Assembly (NCBI GenBank): GCA_003602475.1
Contig: QQSC01000024.1
Location: 18,583 to 74,030, forward strand
Direction: 5' to 3'
DNA: 55,448 nt
Source of the DNA: Candidatus Poseidoniales archaeon
Lineage (GTDB): Archaea; Thermoplasmatota; Poseidoniia; Poseidoniales; Poseidoniaceae
Positions 9,644-18,379 of this stretch are shown here, piece by piece. The notes beneath the pieces were generated by a model. The model was given only the letters and a program-made list of their open reading frames with translations, was not told the DNA's origin and ran no database searches. Numbering within the stretch: the first letter of the stretch is position 1; every line of letters begins with the position of its first letter. A program made the translations under genes and the position numbers.

Positions 9644-10573
9644 TCAATGGACGTTGTTCTCAAGCCACTTTTCCACATCGATAGCTGCTGCACATCCCAT
9701 GCCTGCTGCCGTGATGGCTTGCTTGTAACGCGTGTCCACAACATCGCCTGCTGCGAACACGCCAGGGACAGAGGTCATGGTGTGTTCAGATTGAACGATG
9801 TAGCCGTCCTTGTCGGTTTCAACCTGCCCGCCGAGGAAATCTGTGATGGGGGTGTGACCGATGGCGATGAACGCTCCAGTGGCTTCGATGGTCTCCGTGC
9901 TGCCGTCTCGAGTGTCTTCCAACACAGCCCCTGAGAGACCTTTGTCGTTGGACAGCCATTCTTTGATTTGGCGGAATGTTTTGATCTCTATCTTGGGATT
10001 GTTAACAACCCGGTCGTACATGATGGTGGAGGCCTTGAAGACGTCTCGTCGATGAATCAAGGTCACCTTGTCTGCGAATCGGGTCAGGAAGGTCGCTTCT
10101 TCACATGCTGAATCGCCTCCTCCAATCACCAAGACATGCTCGTTGCGGAAGAACGCCCCATCGCAGGTGGCACACGTTGAGATGCCTCGACCCTTCTGTT
10201 CTGCTTCACCTGGAGCGTTGAGCCATCTTGATTCAGCACCCGTGCACACAATGATGCTGTGGGTGAGGAAGGTTTCGCCTTCCACGGTGACTTTGTAAGG
10301 ACGTTCTGACAAATCAACATCCTCGACGTTTCGGTCTTGCACTTCGAGTCCAAACCGTTCAGCCTGTTCTCGCAATTGAGTCATCATTTCTGGGCCTCCA
10401 ATGCCCTCTGGGTACCCTGGGAAATTTTCGATGTCGCTGGTGAGCATCAGTTGCCCTCCCGACATGTACCCTGCAAACATCAAGGGGTTCATCATTGCCC
10501 GTCCGGTGTACAAACCTGCGGTGTATCCTGCCGGTCCTGAACCGATGATGATGACGTTTCGAACTTCAGACAT
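9644..10573 (-). CDS. trxB: thioredoxin-disulfide reductase
   Basis: MSEVRNVIIIGSGPAGYTAGLYTGRA...CATCDGAFFRNEHVLVIGGGDSACEEATFLTRFADKVTLIHRRD...GVFAAGDVVDTRYKQAITAAGMGCAAAIDVEKWL. Confidence 0.97.
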   Translation of the reverse strand: MSEVRNVIIIGSGPAGYTAGLYTGRAMMNPLMFAGYMSGGQLMLTSDIENFPGYPEGIGGPEMMTQLREQAERFGLEVQDRNVEDVDLSERPYKVTVEGETFLTHSIIVCTGAESRWLNAPGEAEQKGRGISTCATCDGAFFRNEHVLVIGGGDSACEEATFLTRFADKVTLIHRRDVFKASTIMYDRVVNNPKIEIKTFRQIKEWLSNDKGLSGAVLEDTRDGSTETIEATGAFIAIGHTPITDFLGGQVETDKDGYIVQSEHTMTSVPGVFAAGDVVDTRYKQAITAAGMGCAAAIDVEKWLENNVH

Positions 10574-10729
10574 GTCGGCCACGAATCTCTTGTCAGGAGG
10601 GGTGGTGTTTGAAGGTTACTCCGTTGCATTCAACGCAGTTTACGCCGACCATCATCAAGGTGATGGGTTGACTCACGAGGCTTTGACTCACCAAGGTTGA
10701 GAGCCGTACCAGCCCAAGGCATTGACGGT

Positions 10730-11122
10730 TCAGCGATGTTCCACAACAGCACGGATAGCGGCCCGTGCGTGAGGCTCTAGCCGTGGCTCGATGTGATGGT
10801 GTTCGGCACCGGGGCCGATGATGCCCAGGCCGATCGGTTTGTCGTGTTGGAGTTGAAGTTCAATCACAGTTTTGATCACCGCTTGTCCCATCGCCAAACC
10901 GTGCTGGGTTTCGCCTCGCTCAATGATGCCCAAACACACAGCAGCGTCGTGGTGTGGCAGCAATCTGCTCAGGGCTAACGGCACCTCCATGGAGCCGGGA
11001 ACCCACACAACTTCCCCAATGGTAAGGCCCAACAGACCTGCTTCTTCGTTCACATAATTCAGCATCCGTGTGACCTCTTCCCGATGGAAGGAGCCGCACA
11101 CTACAGCGACGTTGTTGCTCAT
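10730..11122 (-). CDS. ribH: 6,7-dimethyl-8-ribityllumazine synthase
   Basis: 130 aa: VAVVCGSFHREEVTRML...VWVPGSMEVPLALSRLLPHHDAAVCLGIIERGETQHGLAMGQAVIKTVIELQLQHDKPIGLGIIGPG; in an operon with ribE/ribL/ribB. Confidence 0.93.
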   Translation of the reverse strand: MSNNVAVVCGSFHREEVTRMLNYVNEEAGLLGLTIGEVVWVPGSMEVPLALSRLLPHHDAAVCLGIIERGETQHGLAMGQAVIKTVIELQLQHDKPIGLGIIGPGAEHHHIEPRLEPHARAAIRAVVEHR

Positions 11123-11727
11123 TGGTTCACCTCGTTCATCATCATCCGTTCCACCGTGTTGACGATGGTTTGAGTCATGGTGTCGATTTCAATGTTGACG
11201 GCCGACCCGGGGACAAGGTCACCAAGGTTGGTCAGCGCCAGGGTTTCGGGAATGAGGTGAAGTGAGAAGGATGGCCCTTCAACTCGACCAATGGTCAACG
11301 AACAACCATGCACACCGATGTAACCCTTTTCCATGACGAATTTCATCATCTCATCGGGCAAGCTGAGCTGGCAAACAGCTCCGTCGCCTTCACGGTCAAA
11401 CGAGGTCACCTCCGCCGTGCACATCACGTGCCCCGACAGCAAGTGACCGCCCAGTTCGTCCCCCATTTTCAACGACCGTTCAACGTTGACGTTATGGCCC
11501 ACCCGCAGGCCACCAAGTGTCGTTCGCTGAAGGGTTTCAGGGATGACGTCAAAGGCCACACGGCCTTCCAAGATGTCGGTGGCGGTCAAGCAAGCTCCGT
11601 TGATGGCCACACTGGCCCCTCGCATCAAGCCGGATGTGTCCGGAAGCTCGATGATGAGCGTGGTGACACCGTCACCGGGGAGAACTTCGGCCACGAGGCC
11701 ACAGCCTTGCACAATTCCGGTGAACAT
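11119..11727 (-). CDS. ribE: riboflavin synthase (bacterial lumazine-binding type)
   Basis: MFTGIVQGCGLVAEV...GASVAINGACLTATDI...RTTLGGLRVGHNVNVERSLKMGDELGGHLLSGHV...YIGVHGCSLTIGRV. Confidence 0.96.
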   Translation of the reverse strand: MFTGIVQGCGLVAEVLPGDGVTTLIIELPDTSGLMRGASVAINGACLTATDILEGRVAFDVIPETLQRTTLGGLRVGHNVNVERSLKMGDELGGHLLSGHVMCTAEVTSFDREGDGAVCQLSLPDEMMKFVMEKGYIGVHGCSLTIGRVEGPSFSLHLIPETLALTNLGDLVPGSAVNIEIDTMTQTIVNTVERMMMNEVNQ

Positions 11728-11728
11728 G

Positions 11729-12169
11729 TCAGCCCTCCTGCTGTTTTGCACGCTCTAAAATCCGAGCGATGATCTTCCGTGTCCCGTCCAAATCGTCAGA
11801 AAGTCCGGTCACACGGACGACTTTCATGCCATCGAACCCTCGTTCAGCAAGCGACGAACGAATGTGGCTTTCAGCGTGCTCCTGGTCGTAGCCAAGCGCA
11901 ATCACATCAGGTTTGATGGCGGGGAGAATGTCAAAAATTGGGACGTCGGGTGGGTTGCCAACAACGACATCGTCAACGGGTTTCAATCCGGCCACCATTC
12001 GACGCCGGAAATCCTGACTCGTCACGGGTTCATGCTTGCGCCGACGAACGGTGTCGTCGTGCGCCACCACCACGGTCAAGTGGTCGCCAAGAGATTTTGC
12101 CTGTTCGAGGTAGTGAAGATGTCCTGCATGGAGCAGGTCAAAAACGCCAACGGCCAGCACGCGCTTCAT
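11729..12169 (-). CDS. ribL: archaeal FAD synthetase / glycerol-3-phosphate cytidylyltransferase-like nucleotidyltransferase
   Basis: MKRVLAVGVFDLLHAGHLHYLEQAKSLGDHLTVVVAHDDTVRRRKHEPV (HxGH motif) within the riboflavin operon. Alternative start 12190. Confidence 0.9.
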   Translation of the reverse strand: MKRVLAVGVFDLLHAGHLHYLEQAKSLGDHLTVVVAHDDTVRRRKHEPVTSQDFRRRMVAGLKPVDDVVVGNPPDVPIFDILPAIKPDVIALGYDQEHAESHIRSSLAERGFDGMKVVRVTGLSDDLDGTRKIIARILERAKQQEG

Positions 12170-12201
12170 TGGTTCACCGTCTAGGGACATGGGTTGGGAC
12201 T

Positions 12202-12927
12202 TCATGAATCCAGCGATGGGGTCACGTTGAGTGCCTTCACCAAATCCGCACCTTCGAGGAATGGAATGTTGCGGGCCCTTGCCCACGCTCTTGCGGCCTC
12301 CACATCCAAGGCGAAGTCACCTTCGGACTGTAGCATCTCGGCTCCAATGACCACGGGTGTCATGCCTGCCAGCCGTGCCAACCCCACCGCCAACTCGGTG
12401 TGGCCTTGTCGGACCTCAAGGCCTCCGTTGGCCTCGCGGCACACCGGAATGTGGCCGGGCGTTCGGAATTCTTCTCCAAGATGCTTGATGGCGCTGTCCA
12501 GTTCCCAGCCTTCATTCAGACAGGCTTGAGCGAGTTCGGCAAACCTGCGTGTGGTGAGGGCACGGTCGTGGTCGGTGATCCCGGTGTATGTATCCCGGTG
12601 GTTGAGTGAAAGGGTGAAGGCTGAACGGGCATCGTAACGCAGATCGTTGGTGATGAGTTGGCCAAGGACGGGGGAGGTTGCCACGGCGGCGGGTGCGGTG
12701 TAAAGATCCTGTAGAAAAGGAAGACCGAACGCCTCACCAACATCGTGACCAATCGCTAGGAACAGCAAGCCACCACAGTCCTGGCGAAGTTGGCGCATCG
12801 TTGCTGCAACAGCATGACCTCCGGGAAACAACAGGTCCGTCTCCCCCTCTCGTTTTTCTGAGTCAAACAAACAAACAGGCTGACCCGATTGAAAGGCGCT
12901 TACGGCGGCTTGTACGTTGGGTTCCAT
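12202..12927 (-). CDS. ribB: 3,4-dihydroxy-2-butanone-4-phosphate synthase
   Basis: MEPNVQAAVSAFQSGQPVCLFDSEKREGETDLLFPGGH...DRALTTRRFAELAQ...FRTPGHIPVCREANGGLEVRQGHTELAVGLARLAGMTPVVIGAEML. Confidence 0.94.
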   Translation of the reverse strand: MEPNVQAAVSAFQSGQPVCLFDSEKREGETDLLFPGGHAVAATMRQLRQDCGGLLFLAIGHDVGEAFGLPFLQDLYTAPAAVATSPVLGQLITNDLRYDARSAFTLSLNHRDTYTGITDHDRALTTRRFAELAQACLNEGWELDSAIKHLGEEFRTPGHIPVCREANGGLEVRQGHTELAVGLARLAGMTPVVIGAEMLQSEGDFALDVEAARAWARARNIPFLEGADLVKALNVTPSLDS

Positions 12928-13094
12928 AGCAAACCGTGATGCCTCACCTTCATGAAGAGTCGTATGCCTGCGTTGTTGAAACAAAGCACAAACGGGGCGT
13001 TTAAGCACGATGGAAATCATCGCATGCGGCACACTCCCAACGGAAAGGGATTATCATAGGAAGTCCCTTGGCTTGGTTTCGGGGGAGGGAAGTT

Positions 13095-14243
13095 ATGCCA
13101 GTGAAACTAGGACCTGCAGGCGTTCCGCTTTCGTGCAAGGGACGTACCATCGTTGAAGGAATGGATGACATCATTTCGCTGGGCTTGGAGACCATGGAGG
13201 TCCAAACCGTCCGCATGGTCGCCCCTCAACACTTCGAACAGTATTGGCAGGCCGGAGTCTTGGCCAACAAAACCGATTTTGAGATGAACATTCACGGACC
13301 CTACTATTCCGAACTGCTCGGAGACAAGGTGGAACGTGGACGCTCACTTGCCAAAATCGAGGCCACCCTTCAAGCCGCAAAAACCGTGAACGCCCGCCAC
13401 ATCACGCTCCACACCGGCCATTACGGTGAGTTCAGCCGAGGTACGGCAGCCAACGAGCAAGTGGCCAATGTGTTCTCAGGCATCGTAGACCGAATCCATG
13501 AAATTTGGCACGACGATGAGGACCAGTTCCCCGTGTTCCCGTGGATGAAAGACGGCACACCCTCAAAGATTGGTGTAGAAACCTCAGGTCGCCAGGAACT
13601 CTGGGGCAGCCTTGAGGAAGTTCTTGAAGTCGTCAACCACGTTGAGGGCACCGTCCCGGTGCTCAACATCGCCCACATACACGCACGGGGCCACGGCCGA
13701 ATGCGAACGTCCGAGGATTACGGCGAATTGTTCGACCAGGTCAGGGAAACCATTGGAACCAAGGAATTCTACTGCCACTTCTCAGGCATCGAGCATCGAA
13801 CGGGCAACGCCATGCACTACACTCAAATCAAGAAGTCCGATTTGAACTTCGAGCCTCTTGCAGAATTCATCGTTGAAGACGGTGGCTGGCTGGACATCAC
13901 GTTGATTTCGGACTCGCCGCTTCTGGAACATGACGCCATGTACATGATGCAGAACATCGAGAAATCTCGCCATCGCCAATTGGAGCGCAAGGCTCGAGAA
14001 AACCGGCGTCGTGCCCTCGCCGTTCAGTCAGGCATGACCGAAGCCGAACTTCAAGCCAACGAGCAGGCCCAAGCCGATGCACGCAAGGGGCCATCCCCGA
14101 AAGAAGAAGCTCCTGTTGCCCCGAAGGAAACGAAGGCGCCTGCCAAAAAGGCAACACCTACGTCCTCCAAAACAACCGCTAAGGGCGGTAAGGATGACAA
14201 CGAAGCGTTTGATTTCGAAGAAGAGGACGACGATCTCTTCTGA
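13095..14243 (+). CDS. endonuclease IV-like (AP endonuclease, TIM-barrel) protein with charged C-terminal tail
   Basis: MPVKLGPAGVPLSCKGRTIVEGMDDIISLGLETMEVQTVRMV...FEMNIHGPYYSELL...HITLHTGHYGEFSRG...IGVETSGRQELWGSLEEVLEVV...PVLNIAHIHARGHG; tail ...KGGKDDNEAFDFEEEDDDLF. Confidence 0.85.
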   Translation: MPVKLGPAGVPLSCKGRTIVEGMDDIISLGLETMEVQTVRMVAPQHFEQYWQAGVLANKTDFEMNIHGPYYSELLGDKVERGRSLAKIEATLQAAKTVNARHITLHTGHYGEFSRGTAANEQVANVFSGIVDRIHEIWHDDEDQFPVFPWMKDGTPSKIGVETSGRQELWGSLEEVLEVVNHVEGTVPVLNIAHIHARGHGRMRTSEDYGELFDQVRETIGTKEFYCHFSGIEHRTGNAMHYTQIKKSDLNFEPLAEFIVEDGGWLDITLISDSPLLEHDAMYMMQNIEKSRHRQLERKARENRRRALAVQSGMTEAELQANEQAQADARKGPSPKEEAPVAPKETKAPAKKATPTSSKTTAKGGKDDNEAFDFEEEDDDLF

Positions 14244-14336
14244 TGGCGCCCGTCACATACCACCCAAACCGACGCATTGCCAGTCCCGTCCGCGGGAAAG
14301 GGTATAAGCAAACAGCAAGGGGGGAAAGCGATTGCC

Positions 14337-15335
14337 ATGGCCAACATCTCCGTGCTGGGTTTGGGGAACTGGGGAACAGCCATCGCCCGTTTGTGGCTTT
14401 TGGAAGGTCACAAAGTCAAGGGATGGACCATCGAGCAGGAGGTTTACGAGTCCATCACCATGGACGGCATCAATCGAAAATACCTTCCAAACCATTCTGT
14501 CGAAGGGTTGGATGTCACCATGCGAATTGAGGAAGCGATCGAAGAGTCCGAAATTCTCGTTCTTGCCGTTCCATCGTCCGTGATTCTTGAAGTGGTCAAG
14601 GACGTGCTCCCGCATCTTCATCCCGGCCACGTGCTGTTGGACCTCGCCAAGGGTCTTGCACCGGGAAATCAATTGATTTCAGAAGCCATTCACGCCATGT
14701 TGCAAGAACAAGGAATGGCCAATCCACTCGCAGTTCTCACCGGACCCACCATCGCACCTGAGGCAGCGGGTGGCGTCATGACCACGGCGTTGGTGGCAAG
14801 CGAAGACGACAGCGTGGCTCAACGCCTCGCTCAAACCTTGTCAACACCAACGTTCATCCTTCATCCGGCCAGTGACCCTGTGGGCGCAGAACTGTGGGGT
14901 GCGTTCAAGAACGTCGTTGCCCTTGCGTGTGGCTTGGTCGATGGACTCAAGCAGGTCGGCGACATGGGGGGTGACAACCTCAAGGCGGCCATCTTCATGG
15001 CCGGCTTCAAAGAAGGATGCTTGCTGCTGCCCGAACTTGGCGCTCGTGCTGAGGTAGCCTTCGGCCCGGCTGGGTTGGGCGACATGTACGTCACCGCAAC
15101 TTCGCCGCACGGTCGAAACCGTTCGATGGGAGAAAAATTGGGGACGGGGCTAAGTCTTGAACAGGCCTTGGAGGAAATGCACATGGTGGCCGAAGGGGTT
15201 CGTGCCACTCAGATGTTCAGCGACCGAGCCATTGACGACGACCTCAACATACCGTTCGTCAAAGCCCTGAATACGCTTCTTGAAGGCGACATTACCGCAG
15301 AAGAATGCTGCCGTAGAATGGTCGCCTTGGGCTAA
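14337..15335 (+). CDS. gpsA: NAD(P)-dependent glycerol-3-phosphate dehydrogenase (bacterial GpsA type)
   Basis: MANISVLGLGNWGTAIARLWLLEGHKVKGWTIEQ...ILVLAVPSSVILEVV...KGLAPGNQLISEAI...AVLTGPTIAPEAAGGVMTTALVAS...ELWGAFKNVVALACGLVDGL...GPAGLGDMYVTATSPHGRNRSMG. Confidence 0.96.
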   Translation: MANISVLGLGNWGTAIARLWLLEGHKVKGWTIEQEVYESITMDGINRKYLPNHSVEGLDVTMRIEEAIEESEILVLAVPSSVILEVVKDVLPHLHPGHVLLDLAKGLAPGNQLISEAIHAMLQEQGMANPLAVLTGPTIAPEAAGGVMTTALVASEDDSVAQRLAQTLSTPTFILHPASDPVGAELWGAFKNVVALACGLVDGLKQVGDMGGDNLKAAIFMAGFKEGCLLLPELGARAEVAFGPAGLGDMYVTATSPHGRNRSMGEKLGTGLSLEQALEEMHMVAEGVRATQMFSDRAIDDDLNIPFVKALNTLLEGDITAEECCRRMVALG

Positions 15336-15378
15336 GTCCAATCGGTGCTCTTTAGAGGTGAGGGGCCTTGCTTGAGGC

Positions 15379-15594
15379 ATGGCCGATGAGTTGACCGAGT
15401 TTGAAACCAAACTCCTGAAGTGGCTGGTCAAAAGCGACTTTCACATCGAACCTTGGTCCACGAAAGCCGCTGCAAAGGCCTTCAAGGTCAAGCAAGACGA
15501 AGTTTACGAAGCCGTGGCCGCTCTTACGAAAAAGGTCCCTGAAAGGATTCAAATCTTCTACAACGAAGGTGCTGTTCACATCGCTGCAGATTGA
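15379..15594 (+). CDS. small conserved-looking protein, possible winged-helix fold
   Basis: 71 aa: MADELTEFETKLLKWLVKSDFHIEPWSTKAAAKAFKVKQDEVYEAVAALTKKVPERIQIFYNEGAVHIAAD; sits cleanly between gpsA and phnE. Confidence 0.65.
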   Translation: MADELTEFETKLLKWLVKSDFHIEPWSTKAAAKAFKVKQDEVYEAVAALTKKVPERIQIFYNEGAVHIAAD

Positions 15595-15649
15595 GCAACA
15601 CCGTCACGGACCTGAGCTCAGCGGCTTACTGCTGGCACAGTCTCTTGGT

Positions 15650-16564
15650 TCACTCGCTCTCAGGCAATCCCTGGGTAGCTCCCATTGGGGTCGGATGCTG
15701 CACGGAGGAGATCGAAGCGGGAAGGAAAATCGATGACCACGTTGGACGTTCAACATCGCCTTCTTCGTTCACCGCTGAACGCAGAGCCATGGAAATAAAA
15801 TCAATCACGAGCACCACCAAAAACACCACGATGAGCAACGCCACCACCTTGTCGTACTGACCGAGTTTGAGGTAGGTGTTGATGTACAATCCAACCCCTC
15901 CGGCACCCACGAGCCCGATGACCGTGCCGTGGCGAACGTTGTACTCAAACATGAACAGGACGTGGCTGAGCAGTTGATTGGCGGATTCAGGAATGGCGAC
16001 CAACCAAGCCGTCTCCATTCGAGACATCCCCATGGCTTTGGCCGATTCCAATGGTGCGTTTTTGACGCCTTCCATGGATTCAAACTGCAACTTTCCAAGA
16101 TAACCCACCGTGTAGAAGGTCATGGCAAAAATTCCCGCCAAGGTACCAATGCTGAAGATGATGACAAACAACACGGCCCATATGATCGAAGGCAGACTTC
16201 GCATACCCGCAAGAAGGATACGGGAGGGTACGGCAAGGTAAGTTGGAGAGAGGTTGCCTGCTGCCATCACGGAAATTGGAAGCGCCACGACGAAACCCAG
16301 CATGGTGGCTACAAAAGCGATTTTCAAGGTCTCAATGACACCCAGCCAAGCCACGGAACAGGTGAATTCAAACCGAGCCTCGCATACAGGATAGGATTGT
16401 GCCTTGAGAACACTCCAATTGGGTGGCCACAAACTTTCCCTCACAAACACACCAAGGTTGGATACACCTCCTGAAACGCGTCCCCAATCTCCGACGAGGT
16501 CGAAAAACAAATGCACAGTAAGGGCGGCCAAACCTAAACCGACGATCACCGTTCTGCGATTCAT
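15650..16564 (-). CDS. phnE: phosphonate/phosphate-type ABC transporter permease
   Basis: MNRRTVIVGLGLAALTVHLFFDL...ETLKIAFVATMLGFVVALPISVMAAGNLSP...RSLPSIIWAVLFVIIFSIGTLAGIFAM...AMGMSRMETAWLVAIPESANQLLSHVLFMFEYNVRHGTVIGLVGAGGVGLYI. Confidence 0.93.
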   Translation of the reverse strand: MNRRTVIVGLGLAALTVHLFFDLVGDWGRVSGGVSNLGVFVRESLWPPNWSVLKAQSYPVCEARFEFTCSVAWLGVIETLKIAFVATMLGFVVALPISVMAAGNLSPTYLAVPSRILLAGMRSLPSIIWAVLFVIIFSIGTLAGIFAMTFYTVGYLGKLQFESMEGVKNAPLESAKAMGMSRMETAWLVAIPESANQLLSHVLFMFEYNVRHGTVIGLVGAGGVGLYINTYLKLGQYDKVVALLIVVFLVVLVIDFISMALRSAVNEEGDVERPTWSSIFLPASISSVQHPTPMGATQGLPESE

Positions 16565-17223
16565 CTGGTCAACTCCTCCACCAGTCGGTGGTCCTTGATT
16601 CGCCAAATTCTGTTGGCGACTTGAGTAGCCAATTCTTCGTGATGTTCAACCATGACCATCGCTGAATTTTGGCTTTCAATGGCATGGCGAACCGTTCGCA
16701 TCACGACATCGACGTTGTCGTCATCCAATTCACCGAGAAACTCATCCGCCAACACAAGTTTAGGGCGTTGAGCGACGGTTTTGGCTGTTGCCACACGGCG
16801 TTGTTGCCCTCCGGAGAGGATGCGTACTGGATGATCAGCCAGATGAGCGATACCCAGATCCTCCATGGCTTGCTGAGCGTACCCTTGGTGGTCCTTTGGC
16901 ACTCCGAGGAAAGGTGGGTACCATTTCGAGAGACTCACCCGAACTCCCATTTCGACGTTTGAGCGAACGCTGAGGTTGCTGACGAGTCCCAAGCGTTGTG
17001 GAATGTAGCCCACCCCACCGCGGGGGGCAACGCCGAGTTCCACATGACCCGACAAAGGTTTCACCAAACCGGCAATCGTTCGCAAGAGCGTGGTCTTGCC
17101 AATGCCGGATGGACCGAGGACAGCGATCACATCGCCCGCCTGGATTTCGACATCGACCTCTTCGATCAGGGGTTGGTCGTATCCAACCGCAACATCGTGG
17201 AGGTGGACCAAGGGTTCACTCAT
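16561..17223 (-). CDS. phnC: phosphonate-type ABC transporter ATP-binding protein
   Basis: Walker A GPSGIGKTTL, signature LSGGQQRRVATAKTVAQRPKLVLADEFLGELDDDN; adjacent to phnD and phnE. Confidence 0.92.
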   Translation of the reverse strand: MSEPLVHLHDVAVGYDQPLIEEVDVEIQAGDVIAVLGPSGIGKTTLLRTIAGLVKPLSGHVELGVAPRGGVGYIPQRLGLVSNLSVRSNVEMGVRVSLSKWYPPFLGVPKDHQGYAQQAMEDLGIAHLADHPVRILSGGQQRRVATAKTVAQRPKLVLADEFLGELDDDNVDVVMRTVRHAIESQNSAMVMVEHHEELATQVANRIWRIKDHRLVEELTR

Positions 17224-17224
17224 C

Positions 17225-18280
17225 TCAAGACCCGTCCTCACCGTATCGTTCATCGAGATAGGTCGAAATCCCTGGTACTTCTGAGATGAGGGAGCCGTAA
17301 CTGCCCAGATGGGCTTCTGTGGTGGTTGCCACAATACCGGGAGTGTTGAGGATGTTTTCCAGTATGGAGCGGCCGTCTTCAGTGTCGTTGAGCGCCACCA
17401 GTGCAGCGACAACGGCGTCTCTTGTTTCTGCATCGATGGTATCTGGCTGGTACATCAGTGGATGAGAGGGAGCTTGGCCAAACGTTGGCAACTTGACGTA
17501 GCGATTCATGTCGAGACACCAGTCCTCGTTTTCACTGGCGATTTCATCCCCGCAATAACTGTTGAGTGACGAATCCTTGGCAAAGGCAACGCCCCCAGCC
17601 TCCTCTGAGAGGCAGCGCAACGCACCGCCATAACCGTAGTACAGCGTTCCTGATTCTGGGATCGACGCGTTGTCTCCAAAGTGATTGTAGATGGTGTTTC
17701 GCAGGGATTCAATGTCCTCCGAATCACCGACAACTTCGGCATAACCCTGCCCGATGAAGAAACCCATGGGAATCAACATGCCCGCTGATTTCAACCAGCC
17801 CGTGTGACATGAGGCAACGCCGGTCAATTCTGCAAACGGGTCGGTGCTGTTGTCATCGTCGTTCAACGCTTGAGCTGCAGCACTGTCGTTCAAGACATAA
17901 GCATGGGCGTTGTAATATGTACGACCGTCGGATTTTTGATCAGCGGCCATGGCTTCCAATCCGTATTGTTGCCACCCCATCCATCCAGCGCCACCGTCCA
18001 TGAAGGCCATGTCGGCGCTGCCAAATCGGAGCGCTTGGAGAGCGAGGGCATCAGAGGTGATGGAATAAATTTCAACGTTGGCTCCCAACTCAGCGCTGAG
18101 GTAGTCGGCTAATTTTTGCGGATTCTCGTCAAATGAGGTGTAATCGTCCCGAACTGAAAACGCAATTCGTATCGTTTCTTCATCATCGGCATCTTGACCC
18201 AAGCAACCCACAAGTGTGGCGTTCATCAGAAGCAGCAGGGTCAAAAGGTAGGTTTTTGGGTTTTTTCGGTTGGTTCGCAT
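17225..18280 (-). CDS. phnD: phosphonate/phosphate-type ABC transporter substrate-binding lipoprotein
   Basis: Lipobox-like LLLLLMNATLVGCLGQ; IRIAFSVRDDYTSFDENPQKLADYLSAELGANVEIYSITSDALALQALRFGSADMAFMDGGAGWMGWQQYGLEAMA, a PhnD-like fold; operon context. Confidence 0.9.
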   Translation of the reverse strand: MRTNRKNPKTYLLTLLLLMNATLVGCLGQDADDEETIRIAFSVRDDYTSFDENPQKLADYLSAELGANVEIYSITSDALALQALRFGSADMAFMDGGAGWMGWQQYGLEAMAADQKSDGRTYYNAHAYVLNDSAAAQALNDDDNSTDPFAELTGVASCHTGWLKSAGMLIPMGFFIGQGYAEVVGDSEDIESLRNTIYNHFGDNASIPESGTLYYGYGGALRCLSEEAGGVAFAKDSSLNSYCGDEIASENEDWCLDMNRYVKLPTFGQAPSHPLMYQPDTIDAETRDAVVAALVALNDTEDGRSILENILNTPGIVATTTEAHLGSYGSLISEVPGISTYLDERYGEDGS

Positions 18281-18297
18281 GGTAATTCACGTACTGG

Positions 18298-18346
18298 TTT
18301 AGGGCACCCGAAAAGTCGGACGCATATAAGTTTAGGGTTCCCTAAA
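18298..18346 (-). promoter_or_regulatory. phnD promoter: TATA-like box flanked by two 16-bp palindromic operator-like sites
   Basis: TTTAGGGCACCCGAAA at 18298..18313 (imperfect palindrome) and TTTAGGGTTCCCTAAA at 18331..18346 (perfect 7+2+7), with catataag between them (TATA on minus strand ~18323-18330), upstream of ATG 18280. Confidence 0.7.
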
Positions 18347-18379
18347 AATTACGAATCCGAATGACAACTTGAGGAGCGG

